From Tetrahymena elliotti 4EA (lineage: Eukaryota; Ciliophora; Oligohymenophorea; Hymenostomatida; Tetrahymenidae), in NCBI GenBank assembly GCA_000231825.2, contig JH720313.1, positions 251,522-315,521 of the forward strand: a stretch of DNA of 64,000 bases. Reading direction: 5' to 3'. Positions 1 through 12,390 of this stretch are shown one piece after another (positions within the stretch are counted from its first letter, which is position 1; each line of letters opens with the position of its first letter). The notes under the pieces were generated by a model. That model was not told the origin of the DNA, ran no database searches, and worked only from the letters and a program-made list of their open reading frames with translations. The position numbers and the translations under genes are program-made.

Positions 1-93
1 GAAGTGAACTTTGGTTAATCTGGAGAGCATCCGAAGCAGAAATACTACTTTAAACTAGGGTAACGACTTTTAGATATAAAAATAAATGGATGA
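1..93 (+). CDS. Possible 3' end of a gene running in from the left
   Basis: Frame 1 is open from the first base to a TGA at 91-93 under the ciliate code. It gives about 30 residues including GEHPKQKYYFKLGQRLLD. The composition is balanced (G, H, P, L, R) and this stretch is less AT-rich than what follows. After the TGA the sequence falls to AT-rich non-coding character. No family can be recognised from so short a tail. A second frame (starting at base 3) is also open for longer but reads less like protein, so the call is tentative. Confidence 0.35.
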
Positions 94-1828
94 TTAATTG
101 GATTCAAATTAATTAATTAAGTCAACACTATTTTTGTATTATTTTGCAAGAAAAAAAGAAGTAAAATAACAAAGAAACAAGAAACACTGTATATGAATAG
201 AATAATACACACTCATTCATAAACCAAATCAAATTTTATGCGAAAAAATTAACAAAGTTTATTCAAATTCTAAATCTATAAAAAACATTATATTTTACCC
301 TTAACACCTAGCAGAAAAGTATGCTTGTGTTTTTTGCTTTATTATTTCATCTTACATTGAGCTACAGCATGATTTACTTTGATACATAGAGCAGTATTGT
401 AGAGGAATTTTTGGCTGTTTAATTTAGAATCAAAAAAATATTAATTGCCTGATTTCCCATCTCAAAGATGAAGTAAAAAGGAAAAGAAAGGAATTTTTTT
501 ACTTCCGAAGCCTCTAGACCTGTCAATGCACATGTTTAGCCAAATGTGAGATTAAAAAATGTGAGCTATATTAAGGCGATAGCTAAAATGTGAAGAACAG
601 GTATTTTAAGTTTAGAACAATTCTTTTAATTCATTGAAAAATAATTGAATATTTTAATATTTTTGAAGGCTTTTTCTGAGAAGCAATATTTTTGAATTTT
701 GTAATTTTTTTAGAAATGAATAAGAATAAGATTGCGATCAAAACAAAACAACAGAAGTATCTATGCAAAATCTTAAATTAATTACTAATTTTAAAGCTAC
801 TTTAAAATTTTTACTTTATAAAGAAAAATTAATACTAGAATAACAATAATAATTAATTTTTTAAAATTAAAAAATGAAATTTATTTTGGATTATTTATTT
901 CATTACAACCTATTTATTCATTTTAAAAATTTTTCACCAAAAAATATTTTTGAAATAAAAATTTTATTTTTTACTATGAAAAAATTCTGAAATTAGGTAT
1001 TCAATAAATGAACATAATTTTATTAATAATAGATATCAGATTAAATTCGAAGATAGAATTTAGTAGGTAAATCACCAACATACAACTAGTTTGCAATTAT
1101 CCTTTCACCAATTAGATAATAAACATAAGAAAATAAAATCTAAGGCATAAGCTGGATATTTACAATAAGTGTTCAGCTATTTACTGCAATTTCATCTTTT
1201 TATTTTGAGCTTATGAAGAGATTAAGATATTTTTGTTTTGAATTTATATCAAATTACTTTAATAGTGTAAGAATCAAAGTAAAATTGTCAAGATGTTTAA
1301 ATAAAAGCATGAGAAAACTTAAATTAAATGGATATCAATATAAAATTATAATTTAGTCTATACTAATTTTTATTTAATTTGGCAAACATATATTAAATAA
1401 ATAAAAAAACATATTTTTATGATGGAGATATAAAAAAACGCTCCAAGTTGAAGCTAATGATAAGAATGAAAATAGAGATAATTAAATTAATAGTTCAATT
1501 TAGCTTATATGTAGGGAAGAATTATTAACAATTTGTAGCGGTCTATTAATTAATTAAATACTTAAGGTCGGTTAAGCTATTAACCAATCAATCAAGGAAT
1601 AAAAAAAAAAATCTTGAATTCATTTTTATATTTTTTGTGACACTAAAATAAAAATTAATTAATAAAATGAGTGAGTCTAGGATTATTGTAAAATTAATAG
1701 TTTGAAATTGATTTTTTGTTTGGCTTGAGTTGACTTACTTGGCTTGTCTTGATAAATTAATAAATTATTGACTTAGTTTGTTAGTAAAATAAATAAGCAA
1801 CTTAATAATAAGCAATCAAAAGAATTGA
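94..1828. other. AT-rich intergenic stretch
   Basis: Mostly A/T runs with no convincing long coding frame. One short ORF at 321-452 (+, 43 codons, starting MLVFFALLFHLTLSYS) has a hydrophobic start like a signal peptide. It has no visible continuation, so it is not called as a gene. A slightly more GC-rich patch at about 490-600 is unexplained. Confidence 0.6.
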
Positions 1829-2387
1829 ATGGAAGCTGTAAAAAATATAGAGAAAAACGATTAAGTTGAGCCAATAATAGATAAATAAGAAAGCTAATAA
1901 GAAAATATAATTGAACGAATTAATTAACACTATCAAAAATGCAATAAGCAGAGTGAGGAGGAAAATGAAATTGAAGAGAGAAAAGAAATTAATTTAAAAA
2001 AATAAAGTTTTGATTTAAAGAAAAGAAAGAAGGCAGGAAGGAAGGGATTAGAGAGAAATTAAAGAATAAAAATCAAATAAGAAAACAAGCAGCCAAGCAA
2101 ATTAATAAGAAGAAGAATACCTAGAAATAAATACATCATTAATACAAAAAATAAACATATATTAAGGAAGAAAGAAAAAGAAGATAATAAGAAATAGCAA
2201 CAAGCTGAGCGAAAATAAAATAAAAGATCATTATTAATTAACAAAAACAAAAATTTATAATAACAAGAAGAAAAAGAAGGAATTTAAGTGAGGAAAAGAT
2301 TATATACAAAATAGGATATTTTCTGGACACCAAGACGAACAATCAGTCAGCAAACCTTGAATTTTCTAAAGAAACTTTCATACTAAA

Positions 2388-5300
2388 ATGAATAAGAAAG
2401 AAAACTAGTGCAAATATAGCAAGAATGATTTAGTTTACGCGAAGATTAGGGGTTATCCATGGTGGCCAGGAATTGTAATTCATTAATTAGAGTTAGGAAT
2501 TTTTGTTTTTCATCATGCTTTCTTGCTATAGATATTATCATCTTATCAAGCATAATTATTAGCAAACAAGATTTTTTAGGGATAAAAAATAGAATAAGCA
2601 AGCATGAAATTAGATATTTTTGCAATACGACAACATAATCTTACATCTTTTATTAAATGTAATCAAAGATAGGAGAGATTAAAATGAAGCCTGGAGAAAA
2701 TGGAGAAAAAAAATATGAATTACTTGTCAACTTCATAGGTGATCATTCACAGTAATTATAATTCATATGTTAGTTTATATAAAGCAAAGCAAGAAATAAA
2801 GTTAAAAGCACAAACGATTTCAAATCTGTTCTGTAGCAATAAATTTTTCATAGATGAAAATGAAATAGCCACGATTGAAATATTTTTAATAATACTTAGA
2901 CAGATAGCATTGAGGCATTTAGATTCAATATTTTTAAATTAAAAATAGTTCCATGGTTAATGAAGATAAGCTTCAGAAATTTCATGTAAAGGAGATAGAT
3001 TTTAAAAATAAAAAGCGTAAAAAATTGATGTAATCCATTCAAATAGCAAATGATATTCATAATGGCAAGTACACATATGAAGGTAAATCTACATTCAAAT
3101 ATTTTATAAATATAGCAAGCATCTATGCCATTTTTTAGAAAGAGAGCAAATAAATTAGTTAGTTCATTATTCAAGCAAGCAAGCAAGGAACAAAGAAAGA
3201 AAGCAATCAATAAGTTGTAGAATAAATAAAACAAACATAGAAATAATTAGCTTTTTTTTCTTTTGAAATGAATATTTAAATGTTAGCTGAAAAATAGAAA
3301 ATGGAAAGGTGTTAGTATGTCATGTAAATCTGAAATATTCGATTAGAGAAGGATTATTGTGTAGATAGTGTTCATTGACATTAGCATTAAAAATTTAAAA
3401 CTAAATTCGCAAGCATATAAATCTCTCAATTTCCCTCCTTCCTAATAATATCAAAATTTTTTTTTTCCCCCCCCTCGACTTTCTTTTCTTAATTCTTATT
3501 TTCGTTTGAATGGGATTGATAATTGTAAATAACTCCTTTTGATAAAATTCCTTTCCTTCTCATATTCGATTTTCTCATCAATACATAGGATGCTGACTTT
3601 TTTGTCAATATTTCAAGCTTAAATGCTCTCTCTCTCACCCTTAATATTTAATATTAAAATAAAATTAATACCATCAGCAAGTTAGTGGTTTGGCTGTCAT
3701 ATCAATAAATTATAGATGAATAGATTAGATTAGATCAAATAAAAGAGAAAAAAACTAAATTAGCAAACATATTGTGATGATTTATTATTCAGCCAGCTAC
3801 ATTTTTCAATAAAATATTTTTATTAGTCTTTGAAGCATATCTTAGCAAAAACATCAATCTTTTAATCTTTTGAGTTTATTTAAATATCCTAACTTATTTA
3901 AAAATAGAATGGCGAAATAGGGATAGAAAGAGATCATAGCAATAGAAAAAGTCAAAATAGAATAAGGATAAAAAATCCCAATTTAATGAAAGCAATTCAG
4001 AAGAAGGAAATTCATCAGATGATTAAAGAGAAAGCGAAATAGAAGAAGATGAAGAATATGGACCTGTTTTGACAGCAAGACAATCATTTAACTCTTAAGT
4101 AGCAGGATCAACTAATTCAGCGCATTAAAGTTCTAATATGAATATTAGTTAAATTCCTTAGCAAAACAAGCAACCAAAAAATATAAAAAAAGCAAGTGGA
4201 AAGTTATCATCTAGTTCAATAAATGGGCATTAATACCATGAAATAGAAGATGAAGATGCTCCCTCAAAGGGAAGTAGTAAGTTAAAAAATAAAAAGAAAA
4301 ATAATAAGGTAATTGAAGATTCTGAAGAAGAAAAATACAAAGGATTTTTTGGGCATCATACGAGCAATTCTGATGCACATCACGGAAGCAGCGGAGTAGC
4401 ATTAAATCAAAATGGCATGAATTCTGCTGTTAAGAGTATGAATTCTGCTGTTAGAAATAGCAACTCTACCCTTCAAAGTACAACTTTATTTTAGAATGAT
4501 CCATCAGCAATTAGTAGCACTAGCAGCAGTAGTCATTAACAATAACAGAATTCTAATTCTAGCTCCAATTTTAATAATAGCAATACAAATGGAGTCAAAA
4601 ATTTCACTCAAATTTAGACCTAAGCCAATTCAGTTTAAAGCAAAAATCTAAAAAGTAAATAAATAATTATTTTAATTTCTTCCTGATTGCTCTAATTAAG
4701 TTGCTTTTCAATTTTATTTCAATCAATTTTCTTAGTCGTTTAAATAGCAAATAGAAAAATATTTTTCAAAACTAAAAAAATAAAGCAAATTTGAAAGAAA
4801 ATTCATTTTATTTAACATTAAAACATTTTGTAATTTAAAAATGTTTTTCTGTTTTAATTTAGAAATAATTTTTTTGGATAAAAATGAGAAATGGCAACTT
4901 AATTAAACAAATAAATTAATTTAAAGCAATTATGACTATTATCAAATAGTGGTAAAAAATTAACATTTTTGAAATAAGAAATATTTATTTAAAAAGATGA
5001 TGCCATGGTTATTGAAACTGACGATGATGAAGAGGAAGAAGGAGGAGCTATTCCTAACAATAATAATAATAACAATAATTTAATCTAGTCCAAAAATAGT
5101 TTAGGAAATTCAACTGAGAAGAATGGTAAAACAAGCAATATTCCTTTGTCCAAGCTAGATGAGACATAAGCTAAATATAATTCTTTGCAAATGAATTAAA
5201 CAGCCTAATCTTCAGAGGATAAAAATAAATCCTTAAATATTAGCAAATAAGATTCTTCATAACACAATAATTCGTCAAAGAGCTAGACTTTAGGTTTAAA

Positions 5301-8300
5301 AAAGCAACAGAGTTAAGATTAAAAATAAAATAATACTGCTAGCATTGACTTACCTAGAAGCATTAGATCTAAGTAATCAAGTTTAGTTTCAAATTAGTAA
5401 TAAGTAATAGAAGAAGAAGATGATAACTCTGAAATAGAATAAGATAGCTCTAGCTAAGACCATCAAGTAGAAATTAAAGTTGAAGAATATGAAGATGATA
5501 GCAAGATGATATCTAACAAAATGAATGAAAGCTCTCAAATCAAGGAAATTTAAAGTGATGATTTAGAAGACATGGACGAAGATTCTGAAAATAATTCCAA
5601 TCAAAGATAAACAAGGGCAAGCAAGCGCAAAAAAATCAAAAAATCAAAAAGTAATCAATTAATCAATCTTTAATTAATTTACACAGCTCATAATATTAAC
5701 AAAATCAATTTTTTTTAGCTGGTAAGAAATTTAAGAAGTACCATAGTTAGATAGTTAGCTTACCTTAAAATTAGAATAAAGCAAATTAAAATAAAATAAA
5801 TAATCATATTAAGCACTTAAATTGTTTTAATCTAGAAACTTACTTTATTCTATTATTTTTAAAATAGAAATAAAAATTTTCTTGAAATTAAATTTCACCA
5901 AATTCATATTTTTAGGAGTGATGATAGAAAATAGTATTAAAATTTTTTTGCTTATTAATTTATTTTTAGCGTCTTATTTAAATTCAATTAAGGTTCAAGA
6001 ATCACTCCTATTTTAAAATTAATAGACGTGTTATTTATTTATTAATTTTAATTACTTAGACTCTCCATTAGTTTTATCAAAGTTTGACAAGACAAATGTA
6101 GGAAAGAAACTATAGACTCCTTAGAATGATGAGCAACTATAAACAATCAAGAATGGAAGATTGACTAGATCAAGAGCTTAGAATTTAAAGGGTAAAAAGA
6201 ATAAAACAAAAATATCTTCTTCTTTAACTGCTTCCTAAACCTCAAATAAGTAACATACTTTCTTAAGAACTAGAAGCACAGTTAAAGGAAAAGATTAAAA
6301 AATCACAACTAAGGTTCCTAGTGATGATTTTCCTTCTGTTAGAACTAGAAAAGGAAGTATGAGAAGTTAGTAAAATAATAGTGCTTACTATTCAGAAATG
6401 TCTATTTCTCATTCTTCTCCTCACATTTCTAATAATCTAAGTCAACCCTTTATTTATCATGATTAAGTCCTCAACCTTGAAGATGAATTTAATCAATTGT
6501 TTTCTCATCTTTAATCTATGAGTTCTTTAGATTTCTCTGATACTTTCAGCATCCTTTAAGATATTATTTACAAAATAAAAACACAAGAACCTAAAATTGA
6601 TAACATTATTGGAATCTTAGGATCAGATAATGGCAAACTTCTTCTTTGTGCAAAAAATTTACTTTTTAATGAAAATATATTTGGAACTACCCACACTACT
6701 CTTTCTACTTAGTAAATCAACGAGCTTAAATAAGAATTAGATTCCTTAATAGACACATTAAAAGCCCTACTTTTTAAGAGAGTAAATTATTTGCATACTT
6801 TAAATCATATTTTTTCATCCCCTTCAAAAATTCATAATTTTGAAAAGTTTTAGAAAAAAAAAAAACTTTGAATCAAATAAAATTATGTGTGTTTTTTAAC
6901 ATCTAAAATTTTGAGCATTCTCATTAAATAAAATAAATAAAAAAATTTATTTAAAAAATAAACAGTTTTTTGACTACGAAGAAAAGCTGAGATTACTCAA
7001 GACAGTCAATAGCAGTTCAAGTAAGAATAGAGAATTTGAAGAGTTTGAAAAGACGTCATAGAAAATATCTCCCAAAGGAAAGAAGAAAGAAATTGAGAAT
7101 TTTGCTCAATAGATGTCTTCCTCCTCTTCTTCATGCTCTGGGCGTCCTAGAAAACAATCTTCTTCTCAATAAATAAAAGACTTTACACCTAGTTAAACTT
7201 AACAATTTTAACTCTTATCAAAAGACTCTTCAGAAATCATGATTCAAGCTAATTCTGCAACTGAGAAAGAAGTAGTTTAAGAATAATCTCTTGCAAGTTT
7301 GATCCAGATGCAAAGTGAAGCTTCATTGAAGATGTCTCAAACTCTTCCAATAAATGATTTACAATAAAGTCTTACCACTCAAAAGATATAAAACTCAATT
7401 GATTAGGCTATCATCAGCAATAGTGCAGGTAGCAATTCTACAAATGGAAATTTTGTTCTCAATTCTTGTAATAGTTATTCTTTAGGAGCTACTGAAAGCT
7501 TAGATTAAAAGATTCCTCGCTAATAGAATTCTGAATAAAATTACAATGATAAAATAATAGATGAACACTCAGAAAATAAATGTGATAAAGAAAATAACAT
7601 CAACAATTTGACTGAGGACTAAAAGCTGATGAGAAGAAGAATTTGCCTAAAAATAATCAAGCCTCTTATAAAAATATTAAAGGATCAATCTTCAGCATAA
7701 AACTATGCTAAGAATATTGAAATAATGATAAGATAAAAGTACCCTTAAATGTGTGCTGAATACAAAAATATATGCAAAAACTTGATAACTTTTATCAACC
7801 AAAATGTAAATTTAAAAGCTTTTAGAGTATTTATTCATTTTTATTTATAAACTAGGATTTTAACACCACTTCAGAAAAGATTGAATTATATCTTAATTCA
7901 AACTCTCCAGAAAAAATTTCAATTTTATGTAATCAAATACTTTTTTTAAAAGCTTTTTTTCTAACTTTTATTTAAAATTTAGAAGAGAGATGTTAGAACT
8001 ACAATGGAGATGGTGTAAATAGTAATGAAAATCTTAAAAATCCTGTTCATATGAATGATGAAAGTAACTTTAGTTAGCATGCTAGCAGGACTCCTATTTC
8101 ATGCAGAAAATACTCTAATATTAGCATGAGAATGGAAGAAGAAGACAACATGAATAGATACGATAATAGTTCTGAATCAGGCGGTCATCATGATGTCCAT
8201 AATTAGAGCTAATCTGGAGAGGAAAAGAGTGGCGTTTTTGAAGAATTTTCTTCTAAAAACCACTAAACTGAATAACAAGAACAATAAAAAGAAAAATAGA

Positions 8301-9100
8301 TGCAATAGTTCCAGTAATAAAATAAGATAATTGTGGACGAAGAGGACGATGAAGAGGAAGTTTAAGTATAAGTTCATCAAAACAATTCACATTCAGTTAA
8401 AAGCTCTCCTCACCATTCTTAAATGGATGAAAGCAAAAAAGAAAGCTTAATAAACCCAGTTGAATAAAATTAAATGACAACAGAAGGCCATAATGAAATT
8501 GAGGTAAAGAGCGAAAAGATGGAGGAAGAGGAAGAAGCAAACTATTTTATTCAAAAGGAAGAAGCAGTAGAAAAAATAGAAGAAAAGCAGGAAGAAACTG
8601 AATAAGAACAAAGAATTCAAGCAAGTGAAAATTTTACTCCGTTAAAGTAAAATAAAGAGAATGAAGATAACATTCAAGTAGAAGATGATGATGACGAAGA
8701 AGAAGAAGAGATTGGAAGTTAATACAGCTAGTAAAAGAAAGATTAATTATTAAATTCATCAAGAAAATAAAGTGATGAAAGTAGAAATGAAAGCTGCAAA
8801 CTCTCTGAGCATTTGTAAAGTTCACCTTGTGACAAATATTTATAAGCAGATGCTTTAGAATCAAACTTTGACCCTGACACTTCAAGCAACAAACCTCATT
8901 CTACAGAAAAAAGTTAAACACAATAAATTGAAAATGAGCATAAATCTCTATCACTTGCAAATGAAGATTAGCAACAAGATAACTCAAACAACGAAGTTAA
9001 GGCAGAGTAAATCCAAAAAACTAATAATGAAGCCAATGATTCATCCTCTACTCCTCTACTATGTGATAATAATTAAAATTCCGCTGCTTCTCAGTAATGA
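2388..9100 (+). CDS. Large PWWP-domain nuclear protein, acidic and Q/N/S-rich
   Basis: Begins with ATG at 2388 and soon shows the PWWP core YAKIRGYPWWPG. After an intron (2475-2668) comes a beta-strand segment KYELLVNFIGDHS, as in PWWP chromatin readers that bind methylated histone tails and DNA. Proposed exons are 2388-2474, 2669-2751, 2774-3082, 3909-4654, 4997-5650, 6060-6781, 6966-7805, 7856-7928 and 7983-9100, totalling 1544 codons (1543 aa). The middle is low-complexity with basic clusters (RASKRKKIKK) that look like nuclear localisation signals and with long acidic runs. Residues of about 1090-1147 form a helical block (ICLKIIKPLIKILKDQ, then IRQKYPQMCAEYKNICKNLI) reminiscent of TFIIS-N/LEDGF-type bundles; this likeness is weak. 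A role as a chromatin or transcription adaptor is inferred. The 826-nt intron at 3083-3908 is long, and the 2752-2773 junction is doubtful. Confidence 0.8.
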
Positions 9101-10372
9101 AAAGAGGCAAAAAAGAAATAAATAATAATAATTTTTTTCAATCAATTATATACTTTTAAAAATCTAGTTTATCATTATTTATCTATATAAATTAAAAGAC
9201 TGATAAATATGAAAAACTATTTATTATTCATTCAAAAACTCTATAATAACTAAATAAAATTAATTAAAGTAATTCAATCAACCAATCAATTCAAAATAAT
9301 CACTCCATAAAAAATTATCCTCATCCTAAATTCTTATAAACCCACCACTTTCCCACCTACCAACTGGTAAATGAATAAATCAAGAAACAGATAAAAAAGC
9401 AAAAAATTCATTAAATCAATAAAAAATGCCTCAAAAAAATAAACCACCATAACTCACTCAAAAACTTCCTTAACAACTTTATTTATAATAATCAAACAAT
9501 CAATCAATTAATTTATTTTATAGCTCTTATCTACTATTTTCGTTATACATATAAAATTTTGTCTCTTCCAAATAAAAATAAATTGGATTATTTTTAATCT
9601 ACAATAATTGATTAAATCAGTTTATCCTACCTATAATTAGTTTTCAATTTAAAAATTACAATATTTCTGTAACTTTATGAGTTCATAACATTTATAAATA
9701 GTTTTCAAAATTTCTTTATATCTAATATTCAAAATTTCTTTAAATCTAATATTCAAAAATATCTTTATTTCCTTTCGAACCTTTATCATTTTTTTATTTT
9801 TTGCTAATAAAAGTATTTAAATAATTTATTCAAATTTTTATTATCTTAATTAAGGTTTAAAAGTCAAAAATAGTTCATTTTCATTAAAAAATAATCTAAG
9901 AAACATAATCCAAGTTTATTGTTCCAAAAAAATTTTGAAAATCAAAAATAATTATAAGAATGAAATTTTAATGAAATCTTCCATCTGATAAAATTTTTGT
10001 CTTAAAATAAATATGATATTATCAAAATATAAAAACATTCTTTTTATTTAAATTTTTAGAATTAAAATAATCCTAATCAATAACTAACATCTTCAAATAT
10101 TATTATTATTAATATTTTTTTTTGAAATCAAAAAAAAATAAATAAAAAAATTTAGCTCAAGTAAAAAAATAATAAAAATATTAATAAATGAATGAAAAAA
10201 TAAGAAAATTAAATGTGTATCATCATAGTTAGGAGTTATAATATTTTAATTTGATGAGAATAAATTTTTACGCATAAACTCAGTTATGAAATTCTTAATT
10301 AATAATAATAATTGATTACAAAATTGGTTATTTTATAAATGAATGAATTTTTATTTAATTTATTTGTCAATA
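9101..10372. other. Convergent intergenic stretch
   Basis: Lies between two convergent gene ends. It is AT-rich with a C-containing patch near 9300-9370 that is probably 3' UTR or spacer. No coding frame with protein-like composition was seen. It includes the short tandem repeat at 9704-9770. Confidence 0.6.
9704..9770 (+). repeat. Short 24-nt tandem repeat, about 2.7 copies
   Basis: The word TTCAAAATTTCTTT followed by AAATCTAATA or a near match recurs at 9704, 9728 and 9752, a spacing of exactly 24 nt, with a degenerate third copy. It lies in non-coding DNA between convergent genes. No function is evident. Confidence 0.7.
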
Positions 10373-11363
10373 TCACATTTGTTTGAACTCTTGAACGTTA
10401 TTAGGATTTTGGTTTATTAAATTCTAATTCTTATTTTTGATATCGTTGAATACAGCATCTTTTATAATAAAAACTCTTTATAAAAGTTAAATCAAAATAA
10501 ATTTTAAATTACTATTGCTTTGTTGGAGATTTTGATTGATTTCCATGGCATATTCCATTTTTAATTGATTAAGCATATTATCAACCTAATTTATTAGTTA
10601 GATATATATTTAAATTCTTTTTCATGTTCATTAAATAATTATCTTACAGCAATATCAGTTCCCATATCATTTTTATTCATAACATTACCAATTACGTTTT
10701 GTTAAACAGTGATTTCATCCATAGCTTATTCAAAGTTAGACATTTATGCATACATCTTGATTATTAAGGTAAAGAATTTAATGATAACTTTTTTAGAAAT
10801 TTGAGATATTTTACTTATTCTAAAGGTAAACTTTGAGAGTGGAATTAAAGGTAAGGAGTAATTTTGTTTAATTATGCAACCATCTAAATTATAAAGATAT
10901 TATATTTTAATGTTTTTTAGATAAATGCTAATATTTATTACTTGAGTATTGCCTTAAGCCATTTTCATTTGACATTAGACAGCATCTAATTTATTTGCCA
11001 TTCTCATCATATTAATGGAATGCTTTTACTTCATAGTAGAATTTTGGAGATAGAGCCTTTATTTTTTAAAATATTAGATTAGTCTATTTTTTTCATTTAT
11101 ATTTCGAATGTTTTTTTACTTTGCACCTTCTTCATTTCCCTTTTATAATGCCTATTTTTTTATATTTTTGTTTTAGAGGAGTTAATAATATTAAATTCAT
11201 ATGATAAATTTACCTATTTAGCTTTGTCAATTAATTTTTTAGATTCTTGTTCAGCCTTCTTTGATTCTCTTTCAAATTATTTTGCAGTCATCTTCATATC
11301 TAAGATTGCATCCATAGGATCGACTGGTTTAGTAGGGGCAGGTTTAGGAGCTTCGTTTCCCAT
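10373..11363 (-). CDS. CHMP1: ESCRT-III subunit, CHMP1/Vps46 (Did2) type
   Basis: The first exon (11363-11214, 50 codons) reads MGNEAPKPAPTKPVDPMDAI, then LDMKMTAKQFERESKKAEQE and a Lys-rich helix. This matches the amphipathic helix 1 start of CHMP1 (LKFTAKQLE...KKAEKDS). Later exons give ALQKGNEEGAKLYLQNSTMK, then MMRMANKLDAV, MYAQMSNFEQAMDE and VDNMLNQLKMEYAMEIN. These correspond in order to the CHMP1 core helices and its VDxLM-like segment. ESCRT-III subunits polymerise on membranes in multivesicular-body formation, abscission and membrane repair; CHMP1 recruits Vps4. A short Pro-rich N-terminal extension precedes helix 1. The C-terminal tail after the VDNML exon has two possible readings (with or without a small intron), both ending at the TGA at 10373-10375. 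The MIM motif is not clear. Confidence 0.9.
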
Positions 11364-12390
11364 TTTTATATTTTTATGACTTAATTTTAATTTAGTAATA
11401 ATTTATATTGTTTTTAGAATTTTAATAAAGAAATTATAAATAAATTTTTGGCGTCTTTATCACCTTTATTTGCGATCTGACGGATTTGTCTATAATATAG
11501 AATTTCTTCCCATATCTAAACAATGTTTCTAACTATTTTCCTTTTAATTGTAAAAAGAAAAGCAGAATGAATCCAATTTCATTTAATTTGCTTCCTCATT
11601 TATATAATTTTAGTAGCTTAATAACATCAGGTAAACACTGAGGATATTAAAAAAATTAATTCAAATAATGTTTTAAACAAATTTAGACATTCAAATAAAA
11701 AAAATTTAACAAAAAAATATTTTATCTATCAAATCAATATTTAAAAAAGCTAATTTTAATTTTTAATTCCCAGTGAATGTAAAATTCTTAAACTAGATTT
11801 TAGACCATAAAAAGCAAATGTTTTTGTAAAAAAAATAAAGGATCTGCAATGTAATATCTGTTCATCAGTAAAAAAAAAATATCTAAACTTAATTCAAAAT
11901 GTCTATTTCAACTAAGTAAGAGGTAATAGATTAATTTCAATTTTAATTTTTAAATTTAAATTAATTAAAATAAAAATAAATTTCTGTTAAAATATTTTAA
12001 TCAAATTTATTCTCTTTTCCACCAATTAAGATATTTTGGAAATAAAATAATAAAATTTATTCTTTTTTTCTCGTTCAAAATATTTAGTAAATATAATAAT
12101 AATATTTCATTTAAAATGCAATTTTAAAACATAAATTCTAAAATTATTTTTTATTCATGAATACTAAAAATAAATTATTAAAAGATGTAGAATGTAGTTA
12201 ATTAATTGCTAGCTTTTTTAAAGCTAAAAAATCATTTTTGAATTATCAGGTGATTTATTTATTTATTTAAGAATTTTGATAACTAATTATGTGAATTAAA
12301 TATATATTAAAAATTATTTAAAAATTTATTATTTATCTTTCTTTTGAGATGCAACTAATTCTACTTAATATTGGAGAAAAATTTTTTTTC
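11364..12390. other. Intergenic stretch with possible unassigned small exons
   Basis: On the minus strand, 11450-11900 contains segments with protein-like composition. One is MNRYYIADPLFFLQKHLLF starting near 11858. Others are IWEEILYYRQIRQIANKGDK near 11470-11530 and an alternative frame ending TNPSDRKQR. I could not join them into one phase-consistent model. On the plus strand MSISTKQE at 11899 and a segment DVECSQLIASFFKAKKSF near 12185-12240 could be exons of a tiny gene, but the splice phases do not fit cleanly. A small unmodelled gene is possible; nothing was recognised. Confidence 0.3.

Noticed and set aside
321..452. 43-codon ORF with signal-peptide-like start
   Set aside because: Too short, with no downstream exon or homologue recognisable; hydrophobic text is common by chance in T-rich DNA.
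3083..3908. A separate small gene in the long PWWP intron
   Set aside because: Frames inside are short or purine/T-rich and carry no protein-like text; the flanking exons join in phase.
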